Shown piece after piece: positions 44,301-57,779 of a stretch of 64,000 nucleotides of DNA (position 1 is the stretch's first letter; every line of letters starts with the position of its first letter). The notes under the pieces are model-generated. The model did not search any database. It was not told the origin of the DNA and was given only the letters and a program-made list of their open reading frames with translations. The stretch spans positions 1 to 64,000 of the forward strand of contig JAIXMG010000032.1 in assembly GCA_025201345.1 (NCBI GenBank), written 5' to 3'. Made by a program: the position numbers and the translations under genes. The stretch is from Thamnidium elegans. Its lineage: Eukaryota; Mucoromycota; Mucoromycetes; Mucorales; Mucoraceae.

Positions 44301-44982
44301 GTGTCCTTTATTGAATATTTTGAGTGTTATAATACGTTCCACAGGCGCTGCATAATTCATCTTTTACAATAACTTGCTTGAGCCCAAGAACTATTGAAAG
44401 TGTTGTAATCCATCGTTGTTCGTCCATTATGTCTTTAAAATATTGGGGCTACAGGACAGTGGCGATGATCTGCGATGATACTTTACTGCTTGGTTATTTT
44501 TTCCTTCTCTCCCCTCTTTTTTACTTCTAGAAGGTAAACACGGTTCGTTTACTTGCCCAAAAATACCATATGTTTTTATGTAAATGTCATTAAGGTTAGT
44601 AATCATATGTATATATTAATATATTATTTCTGAACAACTAGGCTAACTACTTAAATATTGTTTGGACGCTAGCATCAATCATAGGGACGCATATTACCTC
44701 CGGTAACAAAGCTCTTGGAATCTTATTCATTATTTGAGAGTGAAACCCCTTCCTTTTATTAGTGTGTGTGTGTGCTTGAGGCTACAAGCGGAATTACAAT
44801 CATTCCTAAACTAATTTTTTTTTCTGCAGTGGGAAATATTGTACCTCCTTTAAAACTCAAGTACCAGAGTGGTAACTTGGGTTCTCCCAGTGAGTCTGGT
44901 GACTTATTTTTTTCCTTAACTCAGTCCCAGGGCCAAATTCCCAGTACCCTTTTTCAGTTTCCCCTTTCTTTTTTAATAAATC
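44301..44982. other. Intergenic region upstream of the golgin gene
   Basis: Contains a short GT repeat near 44762 and scattered low-complexity sequence. No coding frame with support. Confidence 0.5.
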
Positions 44983-47105
44983 ATGACAGAAAATGCAGAT
45001 AAAACGAGAGCTCTAAGAGCTGAAAAACAAGTAGAACGATTAGAAAGAGAGTTAGAAGCAATAAAATCCCGTAGCAAGGTAAAAAAAAAGCAATGTATTT
45101 TTTTTTCTTCTTCTTCACTTATGCAAAAAAAAAAAAAAAAAAAAAAAAAACCATAAAATATAGAGACCAGTAACTAGTGCTTCTAGTTCACCTTCCATGC
45201 TAAGAGATTCTGACAAGATGACCTTTCAGTTATCTGAACAAGTCAAGGACCTGAAATATCAATTAAAGCATCAGTTGTCTGAATATACCAAACTACAAGA
45301 AAACTCTACTTCTAGAACAGGTGAGAAATAGTAATTGCAATGTAAAGCATGCATTAACAAACTTTTTTTTTTCTTTTTCCATATCTATAAGCTGAATACG
45401 AGGAAAAATTGAAACGAATGAGAGGTACCAACTGACAACAATGAAATCTATTTTATACTAATACCCAAAAGAAAAGAAATTTTTGGTCAGGCTTCGAAGA
45501 ATATCGATGGATACAGAGCTAGTATTGCTTCTAAAGATGTAGAGATTGAAAAATTAAAGACAGAATTAGAAGAATGTCAAGTACGAGAACAATCCTTTAA
45601 ATCAAATTCGGAAACATTACAATGTAAGAATGATACACACAAAAAAAAACAGTTTTAAATTATCGCTAATAATATCAAAGTGACTATGGAGAAATTAAAT
45701 ACAGAGATTACAAGTCAAAAATCATTTTATGGAACAGAGATTAAAAGGCTGGTAAAGTTTATACAAAAGATTTTTTAATCGTGTGTATACAAACTATAGA
45801 CTTTTTTTTTTTAGGAATCGAAAAATAGACAATTATCAACTCAACTAGAACAAACGAAGCACGATTATGAACAATATAAGAAACGAGCTCATATATTACT
45901 TCAAAAGAATAAGGAACAAAAATCAGATGTTGGTCGAATTAATGAATTACAAGAACTTGTACAACAAATGACTGTACAGAAGACGTATGTATTTTTTTTT
46001 CTGATAGTAATATGTGTTAATACTTGTCATGATAGGAAATATGAAGTGGAACAATCTGAAAAGGCGGAACACCAATTGTTATTGGAGCATGATATTAGAA
46101 AGGCAATAGATCGTATTCATGAATTAGAAACTAGTTTGGGTACCAAGGATAAAATAAATGTTGATTTAACAAGAGAAAAAAACGAATTAGAAGCCAGTAT
46201 GTTATACATATTCATATATATATATATATATATATATTTTAAAAAAAAAACGAAAGTGCTCACTCTTTATTATTGATAGAATTACAGTCTACTTTAACAA
46301 ATTATCAAGATACATTAAATCAATTACAACAGTTAAAGTTAAAGCAAGACATGACGCAACGCCATATTGAATTGGAGATGCGTATACATGAATTAGAAGA
46401 AGCGAATCAGACTATTCATCAACAGTTGAAATTAAAAGATAATGAAATAGAGAAATTAATTATATCAACTCCTACATCACCACCTGCTGAAGAAGTAAAT
46501 AATATTCAACCATTAGTAAAAGAAGATGAACTAGATGTTTACGGTATGTGTGTTTATAATATACATATATATATATATTAACAGCTTTGTTTTTTTTAGC
46601 TTCCATGAGTTCTTTATTATCTCCACTTGTGTTACAACAACATCAAAGACCGGATGAACGGATCGGTGTAGAGAAACAAGTACAACGTTTAAGTGAAATG
46701 TTGCATGAAAGTCAAGATCAAGTGAATGCTTTAAAAAGTCAAGAAAAGGTAATTACAACGTCATGATTTAACAATATATAGTACTAAACTAGGGTTAGTT
46801 TAGGTTTTAAAAGATGAGCTAAGGTATAAACGATATTACATGAAATTATAATCTATTTTTACTTATAAATGTAATAGAAAAATTGACGCAGTTGAAAAAA
46901 GACAAGATATGAATGTAGAATATTTAAAGAACGTGTTGATTAAATTTCTAATGTCTGAAAATAAACAGGTACAAAAAAAAAAGAAAAGGTTAAACATCAT
47001 AATTATGTATTTAACAAACTCTATTAGGCAATGGTACCAATTATCGCAAAGCTGTTATGTTTAGACAAAACCGAAACAAACACTATGATGGAAAGTTGCA
47101 TTTAA
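44983..47105 (+). CDS. GRIP-domain golgin (Golgi tethering coiled-coil protein)
   Basis: ATG at 44983 (MTENADKTRALRAEKQVERL), stop TAA at 47103-47105, about a dozen short exons. Almost the whole protein is coiled coil, for example MTFQLSEQVKDLKYQLKHQL, YRASIASKDVEIEKLKTELE and QRHIELEMRIHELEEANQTI. The C-terminus is a GRIP domain with the characteristic NVEYLKNVLIKFLMSENKQ followed by AMVPIIAKLLCLDKTE. The Tyr in VEYLKNV is the residue by which GRIP domains bind ARL1-GTP on the trans-Golgi. The assignment to a particular golgin (Imh1, GCC2/GCC185-like) is open. Introns are short with A/T-rich tracts; exact borders of the small exons near 45380-45450 and 46800-46880 are uncertain. Confidence 0.8.
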
Positions 47106-47199
47106 GAATAAAGTTAAAACACCGCCAAAACGATGTATAAAACTCTTTTTTTCGTTTTTCTTTTTTTTTTCTCTTCTTTCAATTATAATAATAATAATT

Positions 47200-48027
47200 A
47201 TGAGCGGATTCCCACAAAACCAATACTTTTACATTAAATCTCGTAATAGCGATTCCGTTATGGACGTTTATATGGGTGAAACTACAGTAAGTTACACATA
47301 TATACGCGTTTTTTCTTCTTTTTAAAGGAAAATGTATTTAATTTTCTTTTATTAGGTTGACTCCAATGTCATTATTTGGCCCAAGGTAAGTTATAAGTTT
47401 ATTAATAAGAAACAATGATACTTACTTTTATATATGTTTCTATAGAAAGATACTGATGATAATGATAACCAGCTTTGGCGCTCCGAGGATGGCTTCTTGA
47501 TCAATAAGAAATCTAATTTAGGCAAGTACATTTCCTTTCTTAAATCCTATGCCGTTATTTACCTTCTTTTTTTTTTATGCGCGTAGTCATGGATATTCGG
47601 GGCGGTGACCTTCAATCTGATAAGCAAATTGTTCAATATGATCGTAAATTGACCATGTAAGTCTCTTTATATATTTTATGTAATTAACAAGAACTAATTT
47701 ATATGTACGTGCATGTATAGGGCACATAACCAAAGATTTGGTTACCGTGATGGTTTTATCTATTGCTTAGCTGACCCTCGTCTCGTTTTGGATATTAAGG
47801 TAAAACAACATTTTATATATATGTAATCGATACTAAACAAAATAAAATTAAAGGGTGGTGGAAGTAAAGAAGGTACCAAGGTTATTTTGTATAAGCGTAA
47901 GGAAACAGATTTTGAAAATCAACAATGGGACCTTATTCCTATTGGAGTTCAACAAGGTAGCCATGTACCTTATTATCCTCCACCTACTGGCATGGGAGGT
48001 TATGGCTATGGTGCACCCGATAACTAA
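47200..48027 (+). CDS. Ricin-B-fold (beta-trefoil) protein
   Basis: ATG at 47200 (MSGFPQNQYFYIKSRNSDSV), stop TAA at 48025-48027, six exons, roughly 170 codons. Three repeats carry the Q-x-W-like signature of the beta-trefoil fold: NDNQLWRSEDGFLINKKSN, AHNQRFGYRDGFIYCLADP and FENQQWDLIPI. Each is followed by a GxxLDI-type strand (VMDIRGG, LVLDIKGGG). The tail is Pro/Gly/Tyr-rich (YYPPPTGMGGYGYG). There is no signal peptide, so it is probably cytosolic. Such proteins may bind sugars or act as structural adapters. No toxin-type catalytic domain is present. A short T-rich spacer of 94 bp separates it from the golgin gene. Confidence 0.8.
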
Positions 48028-48339
48028 AGAAAAATATTCCCACTTACTGTTTTAAATAAATAAAAAAAAAAAAAAATACCAGTTATTATTATCACTGATA
48101 CAAATAATTACGATCATCACCCCCCCTAGTCTTTTTGGCAAATACAAACAAACTAGTTATCTCGGGATGAGTAACAATAATACGTATTATTCTATCGACA
48201 ACATTAATCCGAAACCAGTTTTATCTATCACTTTTTCGTGTATAAACTAATATAAAAAAAAAAGCGTAATTTATTTACCGGGTTTTTTCTTTCTCTTTTC
48301 TCTCCATATTGTTTATCGGCTAGTCTTTTTTTATATGAC

Positions 48340-50754
48340 ATGTCTGAATCAAGTTATTCGGACAATGAAGATTTCCATGATGCCATTGAAAGAATGACGC
48401 CTAATATTTCTGTAGTAAATAACAGAAGTAAGTATTACCATTACTATTATTATTATTTTGTTCGAAGTAAAGGAAAAAATTATTTATACTTTATAAAAAA
48501 AAAAAAAAAAAAAAGACAATTCGCCACAACAACATTCTAAAACTATCAAGCAAAGCAATAGAAAAGAAAGTGGTCATTCTAGAACCAATAGTACTAGCTT
48601 CGAAGAATATAGTTATGGCAACTCACCACAAAAGAATTTTCGTCGTCACTCACGAGCACAAAGTTGGTCTGATACTATGTCACAACCACAACCACAACCA
48701 CAACAACAACAACAAAGGAAAAATCATGACTTGAATAAAACTCTTTTAGTAGGGATACATAACCAATATCATCCTTCTACTAATGAAACGCCTCCACACG
48801 GTAAACCACATGTTAAAGTAAGAAGACCTATTTTTTATTTTTACGAATGTATGTATTTACAGGAAAAAGTCTCTTTTAGATAAAGACCAAAATGAAAACA
48901 AATAAAAGGTTTAATCGTATTGTACTCGCTCAAACATTAGCAGTTGACGTAGCTGAAGCATACGCTACGGCAGGAATAGATACCATAGATGATGATGAAG
49001 TAGAAGGCACAAAAGAACCATCAGGAGCTGTATGGGCTAGTAGATTTAGTAAAGATGGAAAGTATATGGCAACAGGTGGTCAATCATGTACTCTCAAGAT
49101 TTGGAAAGTACTTCGTGATTTGGATAGAGATGATGGCTTGTCTGTTCAAGATATTAACCCTCATGAACCGTCAATTAAAGTGTTTCATGATGCTCCCGTA
49201 AGAGTTTATACTGGCCATACGGCTGATATTCTTGACATTAGTTGGTCAAAGGTAAAAAAATAAAATAAAAAAAAAGTTTTTTTTAGCAGTGAAAATTTAC
49301 TCATATCTTTTTATATAGAATAATTTTATTGTATCAAGTTCTATGGATAAGACTGTAAGGTTATGGCATGTATCTCAAAAGGTTTGTCTGTGTGTATTTA
49401 AGCATTTAGACGTTGTCAGTAGTGTAAAGTTTCATCCCAAGGTAAATAACAATAAATTATGTAAATTAATCACGATTATTAATTGGCTTTTTATGTTTAG
49501 GATGATCGATTTTTTCTGTCTGGATCATTAGACTGTAAAGTAAGATTATGGAGTATACCCGAGAAAAGAGTAGCATTTTGGAATGAAATACCAACAGGTA
49601 ATATGGTTACAGCAGTTGGATTTACATTAGATGGTCGCACAGCATGCGTAGGCGCAAATACAGGTGATTTATTCTTTTTTGAAACACAAGGCTTAAAATA
49701 CAATACGCAAATACTTGTCAAAAAGAATCATAATAAAAAGGGTAAAAAAATCACTGGTATTGAACCTATGCCTGGTATGCCGTTAGGAGAAGAAAGAGTT
49801 TTAGTGACCACAAATGATTCCAGGATTTGGATTATTAATATGAAAGATAAAAGTTTTGTTCACAAGTATAAAGGAATTCAAAACTCTTCCATGCAAATCA
49901 AGGCTTCTTTTAGTGATGATGGTCGATATATAATTAGTGGATCCGAAGACGGGTGTGTGTATTTATGGTGTACGGATCAAGTCACTTATTCTCCTTTTCA
50001 ACATTTACAAGACAGTAGAATTAAGGCCGCTGTTGCTTTCGGTCATTTGGGTAATCAATTACTTCAAACGATTATGAAAAATAATGGTGATTTTTCTGAG
50101 GAACCACTCACTGGTATGTCAGGTTGGTTAAAAAAAGGAGAAAGGCTTGTGATTGATAAATTAAGAAGTAGAAATGTTCATTTCGTTGCTCATCAGCATA
50201 TCGTTACTTCCGCTATTTTTGCTCCTACAAAGACGAGACAACAATTGGCAAAAGCTAATGGCGATATTATTTTTGAAAATACCCCTGTTTATACTCATAA
50301 AGAATCTCACAGTGACTTTGATGATACCAGTACATACGAAGATGCTGTATCAGAGCGTAGGCAGAGTATACATTCTTCTCATAGTAGACCTACAAGTTTA
50401 CTTTATAACGATATGAATGAATTACGTCAATCATTAATGGATGAATTTGAAGAGGCAACACAAGAAGAACGAGATCAATTTGACTACCCAGACAGTCAGA
50501 TTATTATTTCTTCTGATTTACATGGTGCAATTAAAGTTTGGCGTATGGATTCAGGCGTATATGGAGATAAAGAAGACCCAACTATTTTCCCGACTTATAG
50601 TGACAATAGTTATTATACCGCAGGTGCACCAAATCACAAATCTCCCACACTCTATAGTACACGGTCTTCGGCAGATTTATCACTCTCTCCAAAAAGTACT
50701 ACTGCATCTCATAAAAAAGGAACTTTTTCGAATTTCTTTTCCAAGTTTAAATAA
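48340..50754 (+). CDS. WD40-repeat protein of the WDR44 / yeast Dgr2-Laf1 type
   Basis: ATG at 48340 ([20 protein letters not shown]), stop TAA at 50752-50754. The first introns are 48429-48514 and 48818-48881; the second ends at CTCTTTTAG and keeps the frame into [20 protein letters not shown]. The N-terminal 170 residues are Ser/Gln-rich and disordered, with a [12 protein letters not shown] run. WD repeats follow: [58 protein letters not shown] and later [20 protein letters not shown] and [13 protein letters not shown]. The spacing and the [14 protein letters not shown] insert match the WDR44 family. The C-terminus is Ser/Lys-rich ([14 protein letters not shown]). WDR44 relatives act in membrane traffic and sterol or RAB11-linked events; the exact role is unknown. 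Confidence 0.85.
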
Positions 50755-51714
50755 ATAGAAAAACACATGTAACATATATACCTCAATGCAACACCTTTTT
50801 TTCATTACTAATAGCATACACACACACCCATTTTTTTTTTTAATAAATTACAATGTAACAAAACTTACGTTCGTGTATCCCCCTTTTTATGTATCACGTA
50901 CGATTAAAACTGAGACCTAAACCCGAATAAGTTAAAAGGTCATTGTGTAAAAGCCAAGACAATATTGGAAATACACAAAAGGTCATAGCCCAGTTCCTTT
51001 ACGATCAGGGTTAATTTAACATTATTAACCAGAGTCATTGGATTATATAAGCAATTACGTACAAATAAATGACACGTACATTAAATTTCACAATGTTACG
51101 AGAAAGGGTGAGTATATTCCTGCAAAAAATTAATAATTATTCAATTACATGTTTTTTTTTCTTGTGAGGTAAAAAAGCCGCGGGTTGGAGATTACAGTAG
51201 ATCAAGAAATAATTTAGCTGGCTTAGTAAATTGATCTTTTTTTTTTAAAAAAAAATAAGGACGTAAATGTAACGGCAGAAACCACCAGACAAAAAGATTA
51301 ACTAACATATGAAACAAATATTGATATAAATACGCCGTGATGAGCAAAGATATTGCACCAGTAAAGCGATCACATCTTTTTTAGGGGAATTCTTGGTTCT
51401 GGAAAAAAATGTGTGACGTATTTTATGATTATTCTTCATGCGTTTAACTTCGTTTTTATTAGCATAAAAAGGGTCTTGCATGAATCAAGCTGGAGCAGCA
51501 AGTACCTACTAGGTATATAAAAATGATTAAACAACGTAAAAGTACGAGTATATGAAACAAATAGTGGTATAATACGACATGATGAGTGAATATGTCACAC
51601 GAGTAAAAGTATTCTCTATTTTATCACTTATTTATTGCTTACTAACTTATACCGGTCCTTCTTAGAAAAACTGGTATCCGTAAAGGTACGTACGTGAAAA
51701 GTGACCCGTTACAC

Positions 51715-51745
<31 letters not shown>

Positions 51746-52295
51746 GAACGCGTAAATAGAACGTGTACATAATTTCCAGTCGCTCTTTGTATCCTACTAC
51801 CACCACTTGTAATACGAATACTCTGTTATAATGATAGCACCGATTTTCCTGATACTACGCGTCGACAGAGATTCTAAAAAAACAAGGTTGAGTTGTCAAA
51901 CAATGAATGGAAAAAACCTCGTACCAGATCAATTACAGACCAAGAGCATCTTTGCAATGGATTTCATCGGTAAGTGTTTGTGAATGTGGTCCATTTTTTC
52001 GAGCTCTAACAACGCTGAATAGGTTACCGTGGTTACATGTTCAATTTGGTTGAAGAACTGCTGCTTAATTTTTATTTTTACGTGAATTGGTTTTAAAAAT
52101 TCGTTGATTGGTCTCCCCCCCCCCCACGAATTGAGACCATAAGCATTGTATTGAATACAAAGACCTGTATTAGGAATTTTTTTCCGAATGATCCCACGTA
52201 TCCTCATCAAATAATAATAATAAAAAAAGACCATTTAAACTGAGACTTAAATTGGGTATGTTATTAGATTTTTTACTTTAAAAAGAAGAAATGAC
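50755..52295. other. Intergenic region with a short duplication
   Basis: Long gap between two converging genes. It contains a T run of 25 at 51716-51741, a C run at 52116-52126, and two related ~60-bp segments (51305-51365 and 51549-51607). No gene with support. Confidence 0.5.
51305..51607. repeat. Two diverged ~60-bp direct repeats
   Basis: ATATGAAACAAATA..TG.TATAA.TACG.C.TGATGAG..A.TAT..CAC..AGTAAA is shared by 51305-51365 and 51549-51607. The pattern suggests an old tandem duplication with a unit of about 244 bp. Confidence 0.6.
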
Positions 52296-53901
52296 TTATT
52301 GGTTACACAACATTGCAATCAAGGCACCACCAATACTTCCACCATCTTTGGCGATTTCCATTCTAATTCTATCAGAGGTTTCAGTACCAAACCAGTTACG
52401 AAGAGCGTAATGAACTCTCTCTGCCATATAAGGATAGAATTCATATGTGGAACCATTAATACCAATAACAATGTCGTGTTTATCTTCATTGGTATCAAGC
52501 CCTTGTTGTTCAATCATAGCAGCAATAGAGGCACAGGCTAATACTGCACTACGTGTAGCAACAATTTTACAAATACGTGTGAGAACTGAGATGTCAGAAT
52601 AAGTAGGAGCTTGTACAGTTTGATATTTTGAAAGAATCTTGAAACTTTCTTCTTTATTGGAAGTGTTATCACTATATGCGAAAATATGTATGTTAGTGAT
52701 TGTCCCCCCCTTTTTTTTTTAATAATAATACTGGGAAGATGCATTACCTTTCAAGTGCGCTCATATACATTGTAGGAAAAGAATATGCTTCTTCAAATCC
52801 TTCAGGAATAACACCTTCAAATAAAACACCAGCCTTAATAAAATCCAAAGCAATTAATCTAGTAAGCTCTCCCATATAAGCACCAGACATCATCTTTTCA
52901 TACAATTGGAATTTAGGTTGGTTATGAGCTTCATCCAAAGCTAAATCATAAGTAGTCAATGGAAGGTAAGATTCACTTCCAAATATATCAATTTCTGTAT
53001 TTAATAACATTTCTGTGCTAGCATCTTGACTTTGATAATATTCGGGATCAAGTTTTGCTTGCATAGAAGAAATCTTTTCAGGATAAGAGGCATTAACACC
53101 AGTAGCAAAAATAAAACCAATACGGGCTCTTGGGTTTGCATAGGCGTGTGCAACTAAAGTTCCGACAGCATCGTTTAAAATAGCACTTACTCTAACATTC
53201 AATCCCTATTTTTACATAAAAAGAGGTTTAATAATAGGTTCACATACTTTTTTTTTTTCTTCTGTTTATACCTTGCGTTCAAAAGCCTCGTGTAACATGT
53301 CTGACAGGTCTCGACCTTCTGCGTTTTCTAAGGTGAACCCTTTACCCATACGTAAAAGAGTTCCACGATTAACAGTAACCTGACTAAAGTTTAAAGTTTA
53401 AATTTAGATTTCAAGAAAATAATATTCTTTTTATAAAACTTACTGAACAGGGAAACTCCAACAAATACCCAAGGCTAATGCTTCTTTGCCTTCAAGTTGG
53501 TCATCATTAAAAAGATGTTTGGCTTTGACATGAACTAATTCATCCATAGTATCTGCGATCCAATCGAAAAAGACAGAACCTTCACCTGTCTTTAATTCCT
53601 TTGAAGCAACACGCTTTAATTCCAATACTTCTACTTCACCGTGGCCTTTTAATTCAACAGCAGAGATACGAAGATTGGTACCTCCCATATCCAATGAAAG
53701 AAATGTACCTGTTTCGTTACCTGTTGGTAACTTTGTGACGAAGGATGGAATCATAGTAGCCAATTTAGTAGATGGCGTAGTTAATCCAGTCTTTAACTCT
53801 TCTCTGAAACCATGAACGATAGGTCCCAAATCCTTTTTGTTCAAAATAAATTGACGTTCGAGATCAGAAAATAGAGCATCAACAGGGTTAGCAATAGTCA
53901 T
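52296..53901 (-). CDS. Hexokinase-family protein, divergent at the sugar/ATP sites
   Basis: ATG at 53901 (MTIANPVDALFSDLERQFIL), stop TAA at 52296-52298, five exons, about 450 codons, usual length. Landmarks are the phosphate-1 loop LSLDMGGTNLRI, the sugar-binding ICWSFPVQ, the catalytic Asp block ILNDAVGTLVAHAY, NTEIDIF, YEKMMSGAYMGELTRL and the adenosine block GINGSTYEFYP. Canonical TKGF is here GKGF (LLRMGKGFTLENAEGRDLS), NDTVGT is NDAVGT, GTGTNA is ATGVNA, and NTEWG is NTEID. The catalytic Asp, the Asn in GVNASY, and both Glu residues persist. It probably phosphorylates or senses hexoses in the cytosol. A regulatory, weakly active paralogue is possible. Confidence 0.88.
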
Positions 53902-53973
53902 TTTTGTTTAATGTGTGAAAAAGAGAAGAAAAGAAAAAGAAAAAAAGATGGGGAGAAAAAAATTATAAAACAT

Positions 53974-53986
53974 CCAATTATATATA
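53974..53986 (-). promoter_or_regulatory. TATA box with adjacent inverted CCAAT, hexokinase promoter
   Basis: On the minus strand GGCTATATATAATTGGATG lies about 75-90 bp upstream of the ATG at 53901. It holds TATATATA and, next to it, ATTGG. Position and sequence suit a core promoter; not tested. Confidence 0.4.
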
Positions 53987-55413
53987 GCCTTTTTTTTATC
54001 CAGGATTCTTATCACGAGTTGGTTAACGATTTATAGAAATTTGTACGCTGCCAACGGCAACTATTGGACCCTGAACCCTTTTTATATTTTTGTACTACTT
54101 TGCTTATATTATATTGCAACTATTTTTTTTTTTTTTAAAAAAAAAGATATTTGCGTAGAATCCAATTTTTTTTAAAAAAAACATGTTACCCTTTTTTTTT
54201 TATCTACTATCTTTTAAAAATAAAAGTTAGTACGTCCTTTCTCCATTGTATTTCGAAATAGTAATAATAAATATATAGATGTATAATATACTCCAAATGA
54301 TGATATAATCAGCCTATCAACTGATATGTAAATTTCTCGGGTCTTTTGAACAAGTGAAAACCCGAGCGTAACACACATGCAATAATCTATCACTCCTTTT
54401 AGGTAACACATAACCCCCAACAGGTTATGTAATTACGAGTGATGGGAAAAAAAATAAAAGCAACTTGATACTGTTGAACCCTGAAGTATTTCCTTGTATA
54501 TCATTTACATAATACTTACAGGGTCTTTTTCTTTTCTTTAATGTATCACGACTTTCGAATTGAAACACATGATTCGGTGGATTCTCTCTCTCTTTTGCGC
54601 GTCAATGTTACAAATAAAATGTGATGTTATTTTAGGTTTTATTTTATATATATATATAATTTTAAAGACTCTATGACACCAGTATTAACTTGTATTACCA
54701 TTTGTCTTTTTCCGTTCCTATGGCAATTTTTTAAAATAAAAAGACACATATTTAAGCTATTTATAGTTAGTGTATATTAATATATATATATATCTCTCAT
54801 TTTATTTTAAACGTGTGCCTGAATTTTAACTAGGTCTGCCCAAACCTGGAGAGAAGTCTATTATTATTTTATCTGTTGTAGAACGTGCAATTTCTTATAA
54901 TTTGACAACGACACGTTATATTTATAGACATCAGTTTTTAATAAACAGGTATTATTAGTTGTTCATATATATATAACTACATAGTATATCAGCTGAAAAA
55001 GAAAAAAGTGATACAACAAGTGTTCAATTCTATTATTTAATGGCATGATACAACGTCATGAAAGCATATATTATATAATAAAGTTTTTTACAATATATCA
55101 AACTATAATACAAAACCAATTCTTATTTAGACTTTTTCATTATTAGTAATATGTAGTATGAGAAAAAAAAAGCTAAACATATGTGAAAGTATGTTACAGC
55201 CTCAACATTCTGTATCACGAGTAAAATTCATATCCAAAGAACAGCGAGATTTTCTGTATTTTTTTTTTCCTTAAAAAAAAAAGTTATAATAAAATTTAAG
55301 GAGATGCGTTTAATTAATTATCTAAAATACTAGTAGTGTAAAAAGAATATATATATATATATAAAAAAGTACATAAAGATAATTTACATAAACAAAAAAA
55401 AAGGGGGTAAAGT
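53987..55413. other. Intergenic region
   Basis: Promoter side of the hexokinase gene and 3' flank of the ferroxidase gene. A/T homopolymers and (TA)n tracts near 54645, 54780 and 55350 are the only regular features. I find no gene. Confidence 0.5.
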
Positions 55414-56816
55414 TTATCTACTTGGTGGTCTACCCATTCTTTCACGAATTGCTCTTTGTGGATCATTTAATGAATACCAAACAATTGCAGCCATACCAAT
55501 GATGGCAGAGATGCAACAAGCAGCCATTGCTCCTTTCCCTTTTGCTGTGAAACCATCTGGAATCAAAGTAATACCACTAGGAGCACCACTTAAATCTAGC
55601 CCCGTCTTACCTGCTGCATTTCCAACACTCGGTGTTCCACCAGCTTCACAAATATCTTTGAAAGCTTGAGGCAATGTCATACGTTTTTGAGCTACATCAG
55701 GAGCTGTAACGAAAAGTGCTGCAAGACCAGATTCAAGATGCCAGTCAATATGGCAATGGAAGATCCAAACACCTGGGTTGTCTGCACGGAATCGAATAAT
55801 TGAAAATCCTTCACCATCGACGCGTATTGTATCTCTTTGGGGAGGATTATCCATTAACCAAGTAACTGAAGATTTGTTGCCGGTATATACACCGCTTCCA
55901 CGACCTACCATTTGAAATACGTGACCGTGAAGATGGAAAGGATGTGCGTTACCGTCTAAATTATTCAAGACAAGCTCAATCATATCCAAGTGTTTAAATA
56001 CAAATGTTTGAGATTGAGGTCCATAAACATCAACATTCATGGCATCATCTCCCATTGAAAACATAGTATTGGTTGAAGGAACCTTGGGAGATAAGTAAGG
56101 CAGTTCATTAAACATACCACGGTTAAAACCGTCAGTTGTAACTTGGAAATCAATAGTAAGATTCACTTGACGGTCGGGTTCAACAGAAGAGGCGTTATAG
56201 AGAGGGACTAGGGTCATATCATCAAATGTCGAACCACTTCCTACATCTCGGCTTGGAGAGAAATTTTGATGGTTAGTACTGTAGTAGATAGGTGCAGTAA
56301 TGTTAGGGTTCAAATCAGGGGGAAGAAAATCAAACATGACTGTATCCATATCAGCGTGCATATAATAGTTGGTATCAGTAGTATTTTTAGCTGTGACAAG
56401 AACGGATAATCTTTGAGCAGCAGTCATGTAAACACTATCTACTAACTGGGGTTTGGTGTAGATCTTAAAAATCGTTAAAAAAAAATTGGACACAAAATTA
56501 ATCACGAGTAAAGTATACTTACACCATCTACTTCAATAATTTCCATCTGATGTCCATCAATGCTATAGAAAAAAGTAGCAAATCCGGATATATTAATTAT
56601 ATGAATGCGATAAACTTTTCCGGGGGTAAAGTTAAAAGTAACATTGGCGTTATCATTAATCAAACCAGACTCTAAGATTTTTTTTTAATACTGCAAAAAA
56701 GATATACGTGTTACACCGTTGGTTCTCATACCTGGTACGGGTTCGGCACCTGTTGGATTATAAACGCTCATGAATTTATTAAGATTGACGTAACTAGAAT
56801 CATGATACCAATCTAG

Positions 56817-56848
<32 letters not shown>

Positions 56849-57562
56849 GGGTGTGAAATTTTAGTTTTTTTTTTTCCGCGTATAACAGGGAAAATTTTCG
56901 GCCTCACTAACCTGATAATGTTACAGTCAGCTCTTCATCATACTTGTAAGGTTCAGCAGGGTTATGAATAATCATAGGGAAACGAAGACCGTCCATATAT
57001 TGACCCTAAAATTATTACGAGTTAGTAGAATAGACAAAATTATAGTGATATAATTACCATATAATGACTGTGGATCCAAAAAGTACCAGTTTGGGTAATA
57101 TTAAATTCGTATTGTAGATCATGATTTGGAGGAATAGCACTATATACATATATTAATATTAATCTTAAATATTTCACCCGTCTTTTTTACCATTGAGTGA
57201 CCATGACAGGCCCGTCCATCCAATTCGTCCCATTTTGAAACTGACCGTGAGCGTGCAAGGCAGTCGGTTCGTTCAAAGAATTATGAACATTCATTACTAA
57301 CACATCACCCAAAGTTACTTCTACTGCGGGTATACTAATATAAATGATATACAAGTCTTTATTATTACCATCAAAAAGTTTATTTTTTTCCGGGTGAATG
57401 ATTTACTTACGGCCATTTACCGTTGATACCTACAGCTTGACGTGCCTTTAAGTTATCTGGATTTACGTTATCAACATACGTAATATTCATATCGTAAACA
57501 ACACGAGCTGCTTGAATTAGACTTAGGGAAGCTAATCCCGCTAGTAAACCAGTGATACGCAT
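55414..57562 (-). CDS. FET3: FET3-type multicopper ferroxidase
   Basis: ATG at 57562 (MRITGLLAGLASLSLIQAAR, signal peptide), stop TAA at 55414-55416, about eight exons, roughly 600 codons. The four copper motifs are HAHGQFQNG, FWIHSHYM, NAHPFHLHGHVFQM and FHCHIDWHLESGL. The C-terminus has one membrane helix (MAACCISAIIGMAAIVWYSL) and a short basic tail, the FET3 topology. The acidic residues used by yeast Fet3 for iron (Glu in YNPTGAEP, Asp four before HPFHLHGH) are both present: YNPTGAEPVP and NNLDGNAHPF. This favours a ferroxidase over a laccase. It oxidises Fe(II) at the cell surface for uptake by the FTR1 permease encoded divergently at 58225. The first exon boundary near 57417 and the borders near 56690-56880 are approximate. 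Confidence 0.9.
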
Positions 57563-57779
57563 TTGTGAAAAAAAAAAAAGATTTTTTTTACAAGAAAAGT
57601 GGAAAAAAAAAAAGAAAAAAAAATCCTTATTTGAAAAGAGACCCCCCGCCCCTCCTTCTCTCGTACTTTAAACCTTTCCCCAATAAATATTATCATAAAT
57701 AAATGATACTATTTTAGAAATATTGTTTCTCAATGGGGAGACCTGGTTGGAGCCTCAATTAATAGCTGAGGTACAAAAA

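Noticed and set aside
47200..48027. Ricin-like toxin
   Set aside because: Only the beta-trefoil (lectin-type) fold is present; there is no ribosome-inactivating domain and no signal peptide.
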